The notes: generated by a model from the sequence alone, not told the origin. Shown: positions 7,495-15,232, numbered from the stretch's first letter. The stretch is 64,000 bases of DNA from Ferrovibrio sp046297595 (GCF_046297595.1 NZ_JBKBHT010000002.1:372001-436000); one strand, 5' to 3'. Program-made: numbers and translations.

Positions 7495-8091
7495 GTGTTT
7501 ATGGCTCTGAAGACGACAATCACCCACGCCGATATCCTGTCGCTCGACGACTTTGTGAAGGTGCGCAAGGACAAGCGCGCCGAAGTGGTGGCGATCAAGA
7601 AAAACCGCCGCGTCGGCGTCGGCCCCTTCTGCACCTTCTATTTCGAGAATTACGCCACCATGTGGTGGCAGATCCAGGAGATGCTGTTCATCGAGAAGGG
7701 CGGCGCGGAGCAGCTGGAAGACGAGCTGCGCGCCTACGAGCCGCTGATTCCGAAGGGCCGCGAACTGGTCGCCACCTTCATGATCGAGATCGAGGATGCG
7801 GTGCGCCGGCCCATCGTGCTGGCCCAGCTCACCAATATCGACCAGACCGTGATGCTGGAATTCGCCGGCCACAAGATCCGCGCCGTGCCGGAAGACGATG
7901 CCGAGCGCAACCGCGAGGATGGCAAGACCTCAAGCGTACATTTCCTGCGCTTCCCCTTCACGGCCGAGCAGATCGCCGAATTCCGCAAACCCGGCACCCG
8001 CGTGCTGCTGGCCATCGAGCATCCCCATTACGGGCATATCGCCGTGATGCCGGAATCCGTGCGCGAAAGCCTGGCGCAGGATTTCGCGTAA
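7495..8091 (+). CDS. DUF3501 family protein
   Basis: 198 residues from a GTG at 7495, or 196 from the ATG at 7501; AGGAGGA at 7484-7490 could serve either. The sequence matches the DUF3501 family (DFVKVRKDKRAEVVAIKKNRRVxxGP... QIQEMLFIEKG... LVATFMIEIED...). It is soluble, with no cysteine pair and no membrane segment. DUF3501 genes are recurrently found next to rubrerythrin and CCG-domain Fe-S proteins, and the same order appears here, 47 bases after the Fe-S gene. No biochemical function is known to me; a regulatory or assembly role in a peroxide-reducing complex is only a guess. Confidence 0.85.
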   Translation: MFMALKTTITHADILSLDDFVKVRKDKRAEVVAIKKNRRVGVGPFCTFYFENYATMWWQIQEMLFIEKGGAEQLEDELRAYEPLIPKGRELVATFMIEIEDAVRRPIVLAQLTNIDQTVMLEFAGHKIRAVPEDDAERNREDGKTSSVHFLRFPFTAEQIAEFRKPGTRVLLAIEHPHYGHIAVMPESVRESLAQDFA

Positions 8092-8173
8092 GCCTTAAGC
8101 CTGGAAAATAAAATCGTGGATGCCACGCCCAAGGCATGGCATGACAGGTAGGTTCGTTTTCGGACATCGTCAT

Positions 8174-8192
8174 GCCCGGACCTGGTCCGGGC
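8174..8192. repeat. REP-like palindrome
   Basis: GCCCGGACC-T-GGTCCGGGC, 9-bp perfect arms with one central base, preceded by GTCAT and followed by TCCACG. It resembles the short extragenic palindromes (GTCATGCCCGG...) scattered in many alphaproteobacterial genomes. It sits between the DUF3501 gene and the PPOX gene and could also act as a transcript 3'-end hairpin. Confidence 0.55.
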
Positions 8193-8217
8193 TCCACGTG
8201 TTATTCTGAGGCCCGGC

Positions 8218-8826
8218 ATGACTGTTCTTTCCAGTGAATCCGACCTGCGCGACAGTTATGATCAGCCCAGCGAGCTGGTGCAGAAGAAAATCCTGCCCCG
8301 GCTGGACAAGCACGCCAAGGCCTTTATCGCGCTGTCGCCCTTTGTCGTGCTGGCGACCCATGGTCCGGACGGCGCCGATGCCTCGCCGCGTGGCGATGCG
8401 CCAGGCTTTGTCCGCGTGGAGGATGATGTCACGCTGCTGCTGCCGGATCGGCGCGGCAACAACCTGATCGATTCGCTTCGCAATGTCGTCGCATCGTCCG
8501 ATGTCGGGCTGTTGTTCTTTGTTCCCGGGATCAACGAGACCTTGCGCGTGAATGGAACCGCGAGAGTGATCACCGACCCGGCACGTCTGCAGCCGATGAT
8601 TGCGCAGGGCAAGCTGCCGGCATCGGCGCTGGAGATCAGCGTGCGCGAAGTCTATTTCCATTGCGGCAAGGCGATGATCCGTTCGGATCTGTGGAATGCC
8701 GAAAAGCATGTGCCGCGCAGCAGCTTTCCCACGCTGGGCCGCGTGATTGCCGACCAGGTCGGCGGGCTGGATGCCGAAGCGGCCGATGCCAATCTGGAAG
8801 AAAGCTACAAGAACCGGCTTTACTAG
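8218..8826 (+). CDS. pyridoxamine 5'-phosphate oxidase-family FMN protein
   Basis: 202 residues with the split-barrel flavin-binding fold of the PPOX superfamily, close to the MSMEG_1061-type subgroup. Recognisable parts are FIALSPFVVLATHGPDG (first strands, residues about 36-52), D-A-S-P-R-G-D, the GNNLIDSLRN loop and V-G-L-L-F-F-V-P-G-I-N-E-T-L-R-V-N-G-T-A. Proteins of this type bind FMN (or F420 in actinobacteria) and reduce small substrates; the substrate here is unknown. It ends 3 bases before the convergent TetR gene. Confidence 0.82.
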   Translation: MTVLSSESDLRDSYDQPSELVQKKILPRLDKHAKAFIALSPFVVLATHGPDGADASPRGDAPGFVRVEDDVTLLLPDRRGNNLIDSLRNVVASSDVGLLFFVPGINETLRVNGTARVITDPARLQPMIAQGKLPASALEISVREVYFHCGKAMIRSDLWNAEKHVPRSSFPTLGRVIADQVGGLDAEAADANLEESYKNRLY

Positions 8827-8829
8827 TGC

Positions 8830-9420
8830 TCAGCGACGGCCGAGCAAGCCATCGACCAGCCCGCTCAGCAGCGCGACGGCATCGCGGCGGAAACTGCGGC
8901 GCGGCGCAGCCAGTTGTTGCAGGATTAAGCCAATCAGGGCGGAAACAAAGAGCTCGGCATGCTGCCGAGGCTGCGTCGAACCAGCGGCCTTCAGGGCCAG
9001 CTCGGCGCTACGCTGCCAAGTGGAGAACCATTGCTGGATAATGTCGCGGTAGCGCGGGCTGCGCGCCGCCGCCAGAAAAGCCTCATAGCAGGCGATATGT
9101 ACCTCTGCATCGGTCTTCAGTTCTCGGGCATACCACGCAGCCAGCGCGCCAATCCAGGCATCGATATCCATCACGTGATCCTGCAGCGACAGGCTGAGCG
9201 CGCGCAGACGCCCGGTTTCACGCGCCAGGGCGTGGTGCAGGGCGGCCTCCACCAGGCTGTCGCGCGAGCTGAAGTGATGAGTGATCGCGCCCAATGACAA
9301 CCCGGCTTCGGCGGCAACCGCGCGATGTGTCACGCCATCCACACCCAGCCGCCCGATAATGCGGAGTGTCACTTCCATCAGCGCCTGCTGACGATCTGAG
9401 ATGGCCATATTGTCATGCAT
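8830..9420 (-). CDS. TetR-family transcriptional repressor
   Basis: 196 residues. The N-terminal helix-turn-helix (GVTHRAVAAEAGLSLGAITHHFSSRDSLVEAALHHAL, residues about 29-65) is a clear TetR/AcrR domain, followed by an all-helical ligand domain. ATG at 9420 or at 9408 may be used. The gene diverges from a glutathione S-transferase, and the 81-bp gap contains a perfect palindrome, so it most likely represses both genes and is induced by an electrophile or lipophilic compound. The inducer cannot be told from sequence. Confidence 0.88.
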   Translation of the reverse strand: MHDNMAISDRQQALMEVTLRIIGRLGVDGVTHRAVAAEAGLSLGAITHHFSSRDSLVEAALHHALARETGRLRALSLSLQDHVMDIDAWIGALAAWYARELKTDAEVHIACYEAFLAAARSPRYRDIIQQWFSTWQRSAELALKAAGSTQPRQHAELFVSALIGLILQQLAAPRRSFRRDAVALLSGLVDGLLGRR

Positions 9421-9446
9421 GTTGACATCGCCTCATTCGGGTATAC

Positions 9447-9470
9447 TGTACAGAACAAATGTTCTGTACA
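9447..9470. promoter_or_regulatory. palindromic operator between tetR and GST
   Basis: TGTACAGAACA and TGTTCTGTACA are perfect 11-bp arms around a 2-base AA spacer. The site overlaps TATACT (9442-9447), a likely -10, and lies midway between the divergent start codons (9420 and 9502). Length and symmetry fit a TetR-family dimer site. Confidence 0.8.
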
Positions 9471-9501
9471 CAAGTGCATTCGTTCTTGACAGGAATCCGC
9501 G

Positions 9502-10170
9502 ATGCCGTCTTATCGCCTGCATTATTTTCCGGAGTCCGGAAACAGCTACAAGTTGGCGCTGATGCTGAGATTCTGTGGCCAGCATTTTGAGCCGATCTGG
9601 ACCGATTTCGCCGGCGGCGTGACGCGTTCCGCCGAATGGCGCGCCAATGTCAACACGATGGGCGAGATTCCGGTGCTGGAAGAAGATGGCGTCAAGCTGA
9701 CGCAAACCGCACCGATCCTGATGAAACTGGCCGAGAAACACGGCAAGTTCGGCGGCGACACAGCGGCCGAGAAATACGAAGTGTTGCGCTGGCTGTTCTG
9801 GGACAATCATAAGCTCACCGGCTATATGGCGTCCTATCGCTTCATGCGCAGCTTCACGCCGAAGCCCAATCCTCATGTGCTGACATATTTCCGCCGCCGG
9901 CTGGATGACTTCCTCGGGATCCTGGAAAAGCGGGTGGTGTCTTCGGCCTTCGTGGCCGGTGCTGGTTTTACCGTGGCCGATATTTCGATGATGGCCTATC
10001 TGCATTTCCCGGCTGATGAGACGGGCTACGATTTCGCCATTACGCATCCGGGAATCCACGCTTGGCTGGATCGCATCGCCAGTCTTCCAGGCTGGCAGTC
10101 AGCCTATGATCTGCTGCCGGGCCAGCGCATGGTGCATTACGCGAAAGACGGGCCTCCGCTTCACGCCTGA
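9502..10170 (+). CDS. glutathione S-transferase family protein
   Basis: 222 residues. The N-terminal thioredoxin-like domain (YRLHYFPESGNSYKLALMLRFCG) carries the cis-Pro loop G-E-I-P-V-L and the T-A-P-I-L glutathione-binding turn. The all-helical C-terminal domain contains FVAGAGFTVADISM, the N-capping box typical of GSTs. A Ser in FPESGNS is the likely catalytic contact. Its divergence from a TetR repressor across a perfect palindrome suggests an inducible detoxification enzyme. The substrate is unknown. Confidence 0.9.
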   Translation: MPSYRLHYFPESGNSYKLALMLRFCGQHFEPIWTDFAGGVTRSAEWRANVNTMGEIPVLEEDGVKLTQTAPILMKLAEKHGKFGGDTAAEKYEVLRWLFWDNHKLTGYMASYRFMRSFTPKPNPHVLTYFRRRLDDFLGILEKRVVSSAFVAGAGFTVADISMMAYLHFPADETGYDFAITHPGIHAWLDRIASLPGWQSAYDLLPGQRMVHYAKDGPPLHA

Positions 10171-10177
10171 TGGCGCC

Positions 10178-10687
10178 TTATACCGAATCTTTGGCGGGTT
10201 CGCTCTTCACCGGCCCGAGCCAGTCGGGCAGTTCGCCGCGGCTGAACTGCACACCCTGCAGCAGCGAGGCGGCGATCTTCTGCGCCCGGTCCTCGAACAG
10301 GGCGGCGGCCGCTGGTGGGCAGCGCTCGCGGACTGTGGTGCGGAACAGCTCCAGCCAATGGGCGAAATGCGCGCCCGTCAGGCCTGCGCCCTGGCCGACA
10401 TCGATGCGGATATGCGCCGGCATCGGGCGGCCATCGTAACGGCCGGTCATCAGCAGCACCGACGACCAGAAATCGCACATCTTGGCCAGGTGGTGATCCC
10501 AGTTGTCCCTGATCACGCCCTCGAAGATCGGCCCCAGCACGGCGTCAGTGCGGATTCGGCCGTAGAAGGCGTGCACCACGTCATGCACCATCGCCTCGGT
10601 CACGCCGGCGGCAGTGCCTGGCGCAAGCTGGGCGCGGCGGGCCTGGCGTTCGGCCAAAGTTGTGTCGGTTTCGTCCTGATGGGCCAT
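10178..10687 (-). CDS. group III truncated haemoglobin
   Basis: 169 residues, with the 2-on-2 globin pattern of group III: V-H-A-F-Y-G-R-I-R-T-D-A-V-L-G-P-I-F, W-D-H-H-L-A-K-M-C-D-F-W-S-S-V-L-L, and the proximal His107 in HFAHWLELF. The length is longer than the usual 130-140 because of an N-terminal extension and a charged C-terminal tail. Group III globins bind O2 and NO and are implicated in nitrosative stress. It lies downstream of nnrS on the same strand, in a block headed by an NsrR-like site, supporting a role in NO handling. Confidence 0.88.
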   Translation of the reverse strand: MAHQDETDTTLAERQARRAQLAPGTAAGVTEAMVHDVVHAFYGRIRTDAVLGPIFEGVIRDNWDHHLAKMCDFWSSVLLMTGRYDGRPMPAHIRIDVGQGAGLTGAHFAHWLELFRTTVRERCPPAAAALFEDRAQKIAASLLQGVQFSRGELPDWLGPVKSEPAKDSV

Positions 10688-10730
10688 GACAACAATTATA
10701 TAGGGGATGGGAGGGGAGGAAACGAGTCGG

Positions 10731-11951
10731 TCAGCCCGGTTTGCCGTCGATGCGCGGCCGCAGCAGGATCGGCAGGTAGCGCAGCAGGAACAGGCCGAAC
10801 GCGGCCTCCCAGGCTATGCCGGCGGCCAGCAGCAAAGGCCATTGCAGGGCAGGATGTACCAGCGCGCAGAACCGCAGCAAAGCGGCCAGCGTGATGGCGG
10901 CATAGATGCCGACCTCCACCGGTCCGGCCTTCAGCTTGCGGCCGGTATGGCCCAGCGCGCTGCGCGTCATCATCGCCAGCATCAGCCCGGCCATGGCGCC
11001 GACACCCAGCGCATGATCGGCCATGGCCGGCGTCACTGCGTCGCTCCATGCACTGGCGGCGCGCAGGGCAAAACTAAGCGGCAGCCAGAGATAGGCGATA
11101 TGCAGGATCGCCAGCAACGGCACACGGCGCGCCGACCAGCTATGCCATTGCTGCATCCGGCTGGCATGCAGCAGGGCTGCGGCGGCATTGGTGGCCATCA
11201 GCAGTGGGGATGGCACCGGCCACAGCACGGCTGTCACATCCAGCGCCACGGCCAGCACCAGCGCCGCCAGCGCAATGCGGTCGCGCCGGGGCGCGGCCGG
11301 AATGAACATGCCGGCACCCGACATGGTGAAGCTGGGCACGATGCGCGCGGCGATCACGCTGATCAGGATGGCGACCACGCCCAGCGCCAGATGCCGGCTG
11401 AAAACGATGCCCTCGCTCCAGAAACCCATGGCACCGGCATGATGCAGCAGGTTGGCGATGGTTAGCAGGCTCAGGACCACCAGCGGCAGCCAGGGCCGCT
11501 GCGAGGCCTTGCATACGCGCATGAGAAAGATCGGCTGCGCCAGGGCGACGGCGAGTGCCGGCAGGAAGGCCAGATCGGCCATCGCCGCGAAGTCGGGCGG
11601 CAGCAGGAAGGGTGCGACGCGGCCGGCCAGCCATACCAGCACCAGCAGGGCAAGCGGCAGGCCGGTTGCGGTATCCTGACCGGTCCAGTTGCGCACGGCC
11701 GTCAGCAGGAAGCCGGCAATGATCGCGACGCCGAAACCGAACAGCATCTCGTGGCCATGCCAGGCCAGCGGATTGGCTATCGGCAGGGCGACATGGCCGC
11801 CATAAACGGCCAGCCATAATGGCAGGATCAGCACGGCATAGGCGGCGCCGGCGAGATAGAAGGGCCGGAAGCCGAGCGCAAACAACGCCCAGCGGCGCTG
11901 TGCCGGTTCCTGGCGCGGCGGATCCTGCGGCAATGCGAAGGCGGCGGCCAT
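10731..11951 (-). CDS. nnrS: NnrS family haem/copper membrane protein
   Basis: 406 residues with about 12 hydrophobic segments. NnrS hallmarks are visible: the N-terminal ALGFRPFYLAGA, W-H-G-H-E-M-L-F-G-F (residues about 64-73), F-L-L-T-A-V-R-N-W-T-G, and T-M-S-G-A-G-M-F-I-P. NnrS proteins protect against nitrosative stress, apparently by preventing trapping of iron by NO. The gene follows a small membrane protein by 5 bases and belongs to the fdxA-headed set controlled by NsrR-like sites. Confidence 0.9.
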   Translation of the reverse strand: MAAAFALPQDPPRQEPAQRRWALFALGFRPFYLAGAAYAVLILPLWLAVYGGHVALPIANPLAWHGHEMLFGFGVAIIAGFLLTAVRNWTGQDTATGLPLALLVLVWLAGRVAPFLLPPDFAAMADLAFLPALAVALAQPIFLMRVCKASQRPWLPLVVLSLLTIANLLHHAGAMGFWSEGIVFSRHLALGVVAILISVIAARIVPSFTMSGAGMFIPAAPRRDRIALAALVLAVALDVTAVLWPVPSPLLMATNAAAALLHASRMQQWHSWSARRVPLLAILHIAYLWLPLSFALRAASAWSDAVTPAMADHALGVGAMAGLMLAMMTRSALGHTGRKLKAGPVEVGIYAAITLAALLRFCALVHPALQWPLLLAAGIAWEAAFGLFLLRYLPILLRPRIDGKPG

Positions 11952-11956
11952 GGCGA

Positions 11957-12385
11957 TCAGCGCGCCATCGCCACGGCGATGCAGATGCCCAGGGTGGCGA
12001 AGGCCAGGCCGACGGGGATCAGCGTCACCTGGATGAGGGCGCTCCAGCCGCTCATCGGTCCGGTCCAGGTCTGGATGCCGGTCTGCAGGAAATCCTCCAG
12101 GTTCGGCGCGGCACGGCCGCCATGGCGCTGGCGCAGCATTTTTTCGCCCAGCCGCGCCATCACCCAGGGCACGCCGAAGAACATGATCACGTACACGGTA
12201 CTGACCGCCACCATCAGCGCGCCCTCGGCCTTGGCGCCGAAGGTGAGCCAGTAGACCAGCAGCATCAGCACATAGGCGCCGGCCGTGATGCCGAAAGCGG
12301 CGCGAGGCAGGCTGTCATGCAGCTGCGGTGCGCGGTTATGCAGGCGGTGCGGCAGGATGCCGGCATGCAGGCTCATGTCGTTCAT
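11957..12385 (-). CDS. small membrane protein of the NsrR cluster
   Basis: 142 residues starting at the ATG at 12385, which overlaps the ferredoxin stop (ATGA), so translation is probably coupled. Three hydrophobic segments are visible: ITAGAYVLMLLVYWLTF, ALMVAVSTVYVIMFFGVPWVM and LIQVTLIPVGLAFATLGICIAVAM. Between them is a soluble loop (RHGGRAAPNLEDFLQTGIQTWTG). I do not recognise a named family. Position between a seven-iron ferredoxin and NnrS suggests it works in the same NO response, perhaps as a membrane partner. Confidence 0.75.
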   Translation of the reverse strand: MNDMSLHAGILPHRLHNRAPQLHDSLPRAAFGITAGAYVLMLLVYWLTFGAKAEGALMVAVSTVYVIMFFGVPWVMARLGEKMLRQRHGGRAAPNLEDFLQTGIQTWTGPMSGWSALIQVTLIPVGLAFATLGICIAVAMAR

Positions 12386-12723
12386 GACTGGTCCTTTCCG
12401 GGTTCGGGCGAGAAGAAGCGGCTGAACTTGTCGGCCACGCCACGCCAGGCATCGGCATCCTCGGGCGGGGTGCCCTTGCGGGTGATGTTGGGCCATTGCT
12501 TGGCGTAGTCGCGATTGAGGGCGGCCCATGCATCCGTGCGGCGGTCGGTGTCGGGCAGGATGGCCTCGGCCGGGCATTCCGGCTCGCAGACGCCGCAATC
12601 GATGCATTCGTCCGGATTGATCACCAGCATGTTCTCGCCGACATAGAAGCAGTCGACCGGACAGACCTCGACGCAATCCATGTACTTGCACTTGATGCAC
12701 TGCTCGGTCACGACGTAGGTCAT
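12382..12723 (-). CDS. fdxA: seven-iron ferredoxin
   Basis: 113 residues, closely resembling Azotobacter FdI-type ferredoxins with one [3Fe-4S] and one [4Fe-4S] cluster. Cysteines at 9, 12, 17, 21 and 25 (CIKCKYMDC-VEV-CPVDC) and at 40, 43, 46 and 50 match the family, as does the C-terminal WPNIT segment. Longer upstream starts are in frame, but the ATG at 12723 with a GGAGG-like site gives the conserved MTYVVTEQCI start. It diverges from nsrR, and its promoter carries an NsrR-like box. It is first in fdxA - membrane protein - nnrS - globin. FdxA is frequently in the NsrR or RirA/iron regulons of alphaproteobacteria. Confidence 0.92.
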   Translation of the reverse strand: MTYVVTEQCIKCKYMDCVEVCPVDCFYVGENMLVINPDECIDCGVCEPECPAEAILPDTDRRTDAWAALNRDYAKQWPNITRKGTPPEDADAWRGVADKFSRFFSPEPGKDQS

Positions 12724-12755
12724 CGGAAGCCTCCAGGAGGCGGGGCCTTTAAAAG

Positions 12756-12772
12756 AAGTATTTAAAATGCAT
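12756..12772 (-). promoter_or_regulatory. NsrR-like box at the fdxA promoter
   Basis: AAGTATTTAAAATGCAT matches the core of the NsrR consensus (ATGCATTTAAAATGCAT) at 15 of 17 positions. It abuts the predicted fdxA -10 (TATCAT on the minus strand, 12771-12776; -35 TTGATA 12793-12798, spacer 16), placing it over the transcription start, as expected for repression. Confidence 0.72.
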
Positions 12773-12796
12773 GATATTGAGCGGCCGGCCGATATC

Positions 12797-12813
12797 AAGT
12801 AAATTAAATGCAT
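12797..12813 (+). promoter_or_regulatory. NsrR-like half-conserved box at the nsrR promoter
   Basis: AAGTAAATTAAATGCAT keeps one perfect half-site (AAATGCAT) and a degenerate other half. It overlaps the predicted nsrR -10 (TTGAGC 12777-12782, 17-base spacer, TAAATT 12800-12805). Autorepression is the inferred role. Confidence 0.55.
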
Positions 12814-12857
12814 ATTTTGTCGCACCCCCCGCCCAAGGATCACGGACGACCCTGGCC

Positions 12858-13301
12858 ATGCATCTGACGCTGCATACCGACTACGCCCTACGCATGCTGA
12901 TGTATCTGGGGCTGAATCCGGCCCGGCGCTGCACCATCGAGGAGATCGCCGAGCATTACGATGTCTCGCGTCATCATTTGATGAAGGTGGCGCTGACCCT
13001 GGCGCAGGCGGGCTTCGTCGACAGCCTGCGCGGCCGCAATGGCGGCCTGCAGCTCAGCCGCGCCGCCGGCCTGATCGCCATCGGCGCCGTGGTGCGCGCC
13101 ACCGAGGACAACTTCAACCTGGTGGAATGTTTCGACGGCGCCAGCAACACCTGCTGCCTGGCGCCGGCCTGCCAGCTCAAGCAGCCCTTCGCCGAAGCGG
13201 TGAAGGCATTCCTTGCCGTGCTCGACCGCTACACGCTGGCCGACATGCTGGGCAATCCGGCCATCACGCGCAGCCTGCGCCGTCTGCTCGGCGTCAGCTA
13301 G
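12858..13301 (+). CDS. nsrR: Rrf2-family NO-sensing repressor NsrR
   Basis: 147 residues from the ATG at 12858; earlier in-frame codons lie in the promoter region. N-terminal winged helix (MHLTLHTDYALRMLMYLGL...TIEEIAEHYDVSRHHLMKV). The iron-sulfur cysteines are Cys91, Cys99/100 and Cys105 in ECFDGASNTCCLAPAC, and Asp8, a cluster ligand in studied NsrR proteins, is present. NO destroys the cluster and relieves repression. It diverges from fdxA-nnrS-globin, and NsrR-like boxes occur in that gap and again before the haemerythrin gene at 63 kb. Confidence 0.92.
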   Translation: MHLTLHTDYALRMLMYLGLNPARRCTIEEIAEHYDVSRHHLMKVALTLAQAGFVDSLRGRNGGLQLSRAAGLIAIGAVVRATEDNFNLVECFDGASNTCCLAPACQLKQPFAEAVKAFLAVLDRYTLADMLGNPAITRSLRRLLGVS

Positions 13302-13304
13302 GCG

Positions 13305-13835
13305 TCAGTCGAAGACTTCGTCGGGATACAGGCCCCAGAGATGGCTGCGCGGCATCCAGCCGCGCGTGCCGGCGATTTCCACCTGGCACCAGGCCACATC
13401 GGGGCATTTGCGCAGCCGCGCCATCACGCCGGGTTCGGCGGTCAGCAGCACGTCGGCGGCCATGTCGGGTTTCTTGAACAGGCTGCGCACCGTGCCGTCC
13501 ACCACGGCGAAGCGCTTGCCCGAGGTCAGGTTCTTGTGCACCCAGGTCTCGGTGCCGTCATGATCGCGGATGCGGCGCCAGTATTCGTATTCCGCCACCA
13601 CCTCCACCGGCAGACCACGGCGCTGATATTGCCAGGCGATGGGATAACGTGAACCCGGTCCGGTGCGGGCATTCACCTTGTCGGCGGCCAGGCTGACGAA
13701 ACGCGGCAGCGGCAGGCCGGAATCGGCGCCTTTATCCGCCACCGGCGATACCGTGTCGATGGCGTCCGCCGGGGCCGGCGCAGCAGCCAGGGCAACCAGC
13801 GACAGAAGCAGGACAAGGGCGAAACGCGGCAGCAT
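13305..13835 (-). CDS. secreted SH3-domain protein
   Basis: 176 residues from the ATG at 13835, which gives a good signal peptide (MLPRFALVLLLSLVALAAAPAPADA). The mature protein has two bacterial SH3-like repeats: SLAADKVNARTGPGSRYPIAWQ (first strand set) and V-R-S-L-F-K-K-P-D... G-V-M-A-R-L-R-K-C (second), ending in GWMPRSHLWGLYPDE. This is the PF06347-type family widespread in alphaproteobacteria, periplasmic and probably peptide- or wall-binding. Two cysteines (KCPDVAWC) may form a disulfide. It is convergent with nsrR, 3 bases apart. A longer frame to 13907 exists but would bury the signal sequence. Confidence 0.82.
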   Translation of the reverse strand: MLPRFALVLLLSLVALAAAPAPADAIDTVSPVADKGADSGLPLPRFVSLAADKVNARTGPGSRYPIAWQYQRRGLPVEVVAEYEYWRRIRDHDGTETWVHKNLTSGKRFAVVDGTVRSLFKKPDMAADVLLTAEPGVMARLRKCPDVAWCQVEIAGTRGWMPRSHLWGLYPDEVFD

Positions 13836-13949
13836 GCTGCGGTGACTAGCGCAAAGCGGCAAAGGAATGGTTAACCCACACAACGCAGCCGCGAATCGGG
13901 CCGCCATGGCCGGATCGTAGCAGCCGCCTGCCGGCGTGCAACGCCGAGG

Positions 13950-14762
13950 CTAAAGTCCGTCGGGCGCGGTGGTCAGGATATAGCCTTCGGGATCGCGGTA
14001 AACTGCCAACCTTGCGTCGCGGTCATTGAAGGTCAGCACGGCCATGTCCGATCCGTTGCGCGCCATGGCGGCCGGCGGCCACTGGCCGAGGTCCAGCGCC
14101 TGCTCAACGGGGCCGCCAACCTCAGGAGGCCGCAGGCAGAGCGCGGCGAAGGCTTCGTTGAAGACCTCAAGCCGGCCTTCCGCATCCGCCAGGGCCAGGG
14201 GCGCCGGGCTGGCCAGAACCAGCAGGCGGCTGCGGTCGGCCTCGCGGCGCGCGCGGTCGAAATTGCTGCGCAGGGCGCGCAGAGTGATCGCCGAAAGCGC
14301 CAACATGGCGAGCTTGGCCAGCAAATCCTGTTGCCCGGCGTCGAAATCGTGGCGTGGCTCTGGGCCCAGGATGCAGACTGTGCCGATGGTATAGCCGCTG
14401 GGTAGCAGGATCGGCGCGCCGGCATAAAATCGGATGAAGGGTGTGCCGAGCACCAGAGGGTTGTCGTGGAAGCGTTCATCCAGCGATGCGTCGGGCACCA
14501 CCATTACGTCGTGCTGCAGGATGGCATGACCGCAAAAGGAATGCGCACGCGGCGTTTCGGTTGCATCCAGTCCGGCGCGAGCCTTGAACCACTGGCGGTG
14601 GCTGTCGACCAGGGTGACGAGGCAGGTCGGCACGGCGAACATGGCGCGGCCGAGTTGCACCACGGCATCGAAATCCGGTTCCGGCGGTGTATCCAGCAGC
14701 GGCAGCATGCGCAGCGCCGCCAGGCGGTAGTCTTCGTCTTCGGGGATTGCTGGCTCTATCAT
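13950..14762 (-). CDS. GAF-PAS sensor protein
   Basis: 270 residues. Residues about 10-160 form a GAF domain of the type that often precedes diguanylate cyclases or histidine kinases (LPLLDTPPEPDFD... FAVPTCLVTLVDSHRQWFKARAGL... HSFCGHAI... YAGAPI... IGTVCILG). Residues about 180-265 look like a PAS fold (LLVLASPAPLALADAEGRLEVFNEAFAAL). No catalytic domain follows, so it is a sensor without its own output. It overlaps the upstream PAS_5-like gene by ATGA, implying that the two are made together. Confidence 0.78.
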   Translation of the reverse strand: MIEPAIPEDEDYRLAALRMLPLLDTPPEPDFDAVVQLGRAMFAVPTCLVTLVDSHRQWFKARAGLDATETPRAHSFCGHAILQHDVMVVPDASLDERFHDNPLVLGTPFIRFYAGAPILLPSGYTIGTVCILGPEPRHDFDAGQQDLLAKLAMLALSAITLRALRSNFDRARREADRSRLLVLASPAPLALADAEGRLEVFNEAFAALCLRPPEVGGPVEQALDLGQWPPAAMARNGSDMAVLTFNDRDARLAVYRDPEGYILTTAPDGL

Positions 14763-15232
14763 GCAAACGCCCTTTTCCAGTCGATGCCGGCCAGATCGTA
14801 GACGGCGTGTATGATGCAGACCCGCAAGCGGCTATCGCAGAATGGCAGCAGCAGCATTTCATAATCGGATGTCTCGTTCCCACCACGTGTATGGCTGCGT
14901 CTTGCTTCCGGCTGCCGGCTGCTGGCAATGCGGTGGAAGGGGCCGGTCAGGGCGGCGCGCAGCACCGGCGAGGCCAGATCGCTGAAATGCATGCCGCTGC
15001 GGCAGGACGGCAACACGCCGTTCAGCCCATCGCCCACATGCTTGAACAGCGGGCCGCTTTCGGCCGGCAGGATCACCGTCGCGCTATGCCGTTGGGCGGC
15101 CTCCACCGCCTCGGCACGAGCGAAGCCGTTATAGTCGCCCACGGCTGGCATCAGGTTATGGGCTCGGAAATGGATCCAGTCGCGATGCAGATGGCGCAGC
15201 CGGGGCGAAAGTATGTCGATCCAGTTGATCAT
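14759..15232 (-). CDS. PAS_5-like protein
   Basis: 157 residues, soluble. The first helix (LRHLHRDWIHFRAHNLMPAVGDYN), the FKHVGDGL strand and the YEMLLLPF...CIIHAVYDL end are reminiscent of PAS_5 proteins, though less clearly than the copies at 0.7-1.8 kb and 54.2 kb. It is first in a two-gene unit with the GAF-PAS protein (4-base overlap). Function unknown. Confidence 0.6.
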   Translation of the reverse strand: MINWIDILSPRLRHLHRDWIHFRAHNLMPAVGDYNGFARAEAVEAAQRHSATVILPAESGPLFKHVGDGLNGVLPSCRSGMHFSDLASPVLRAALTGPFHRIASSRQPEARRSHTRGGNETSDYEMLLLPFCDSRLRVCIIHAVYDLAGIDWKRAFA

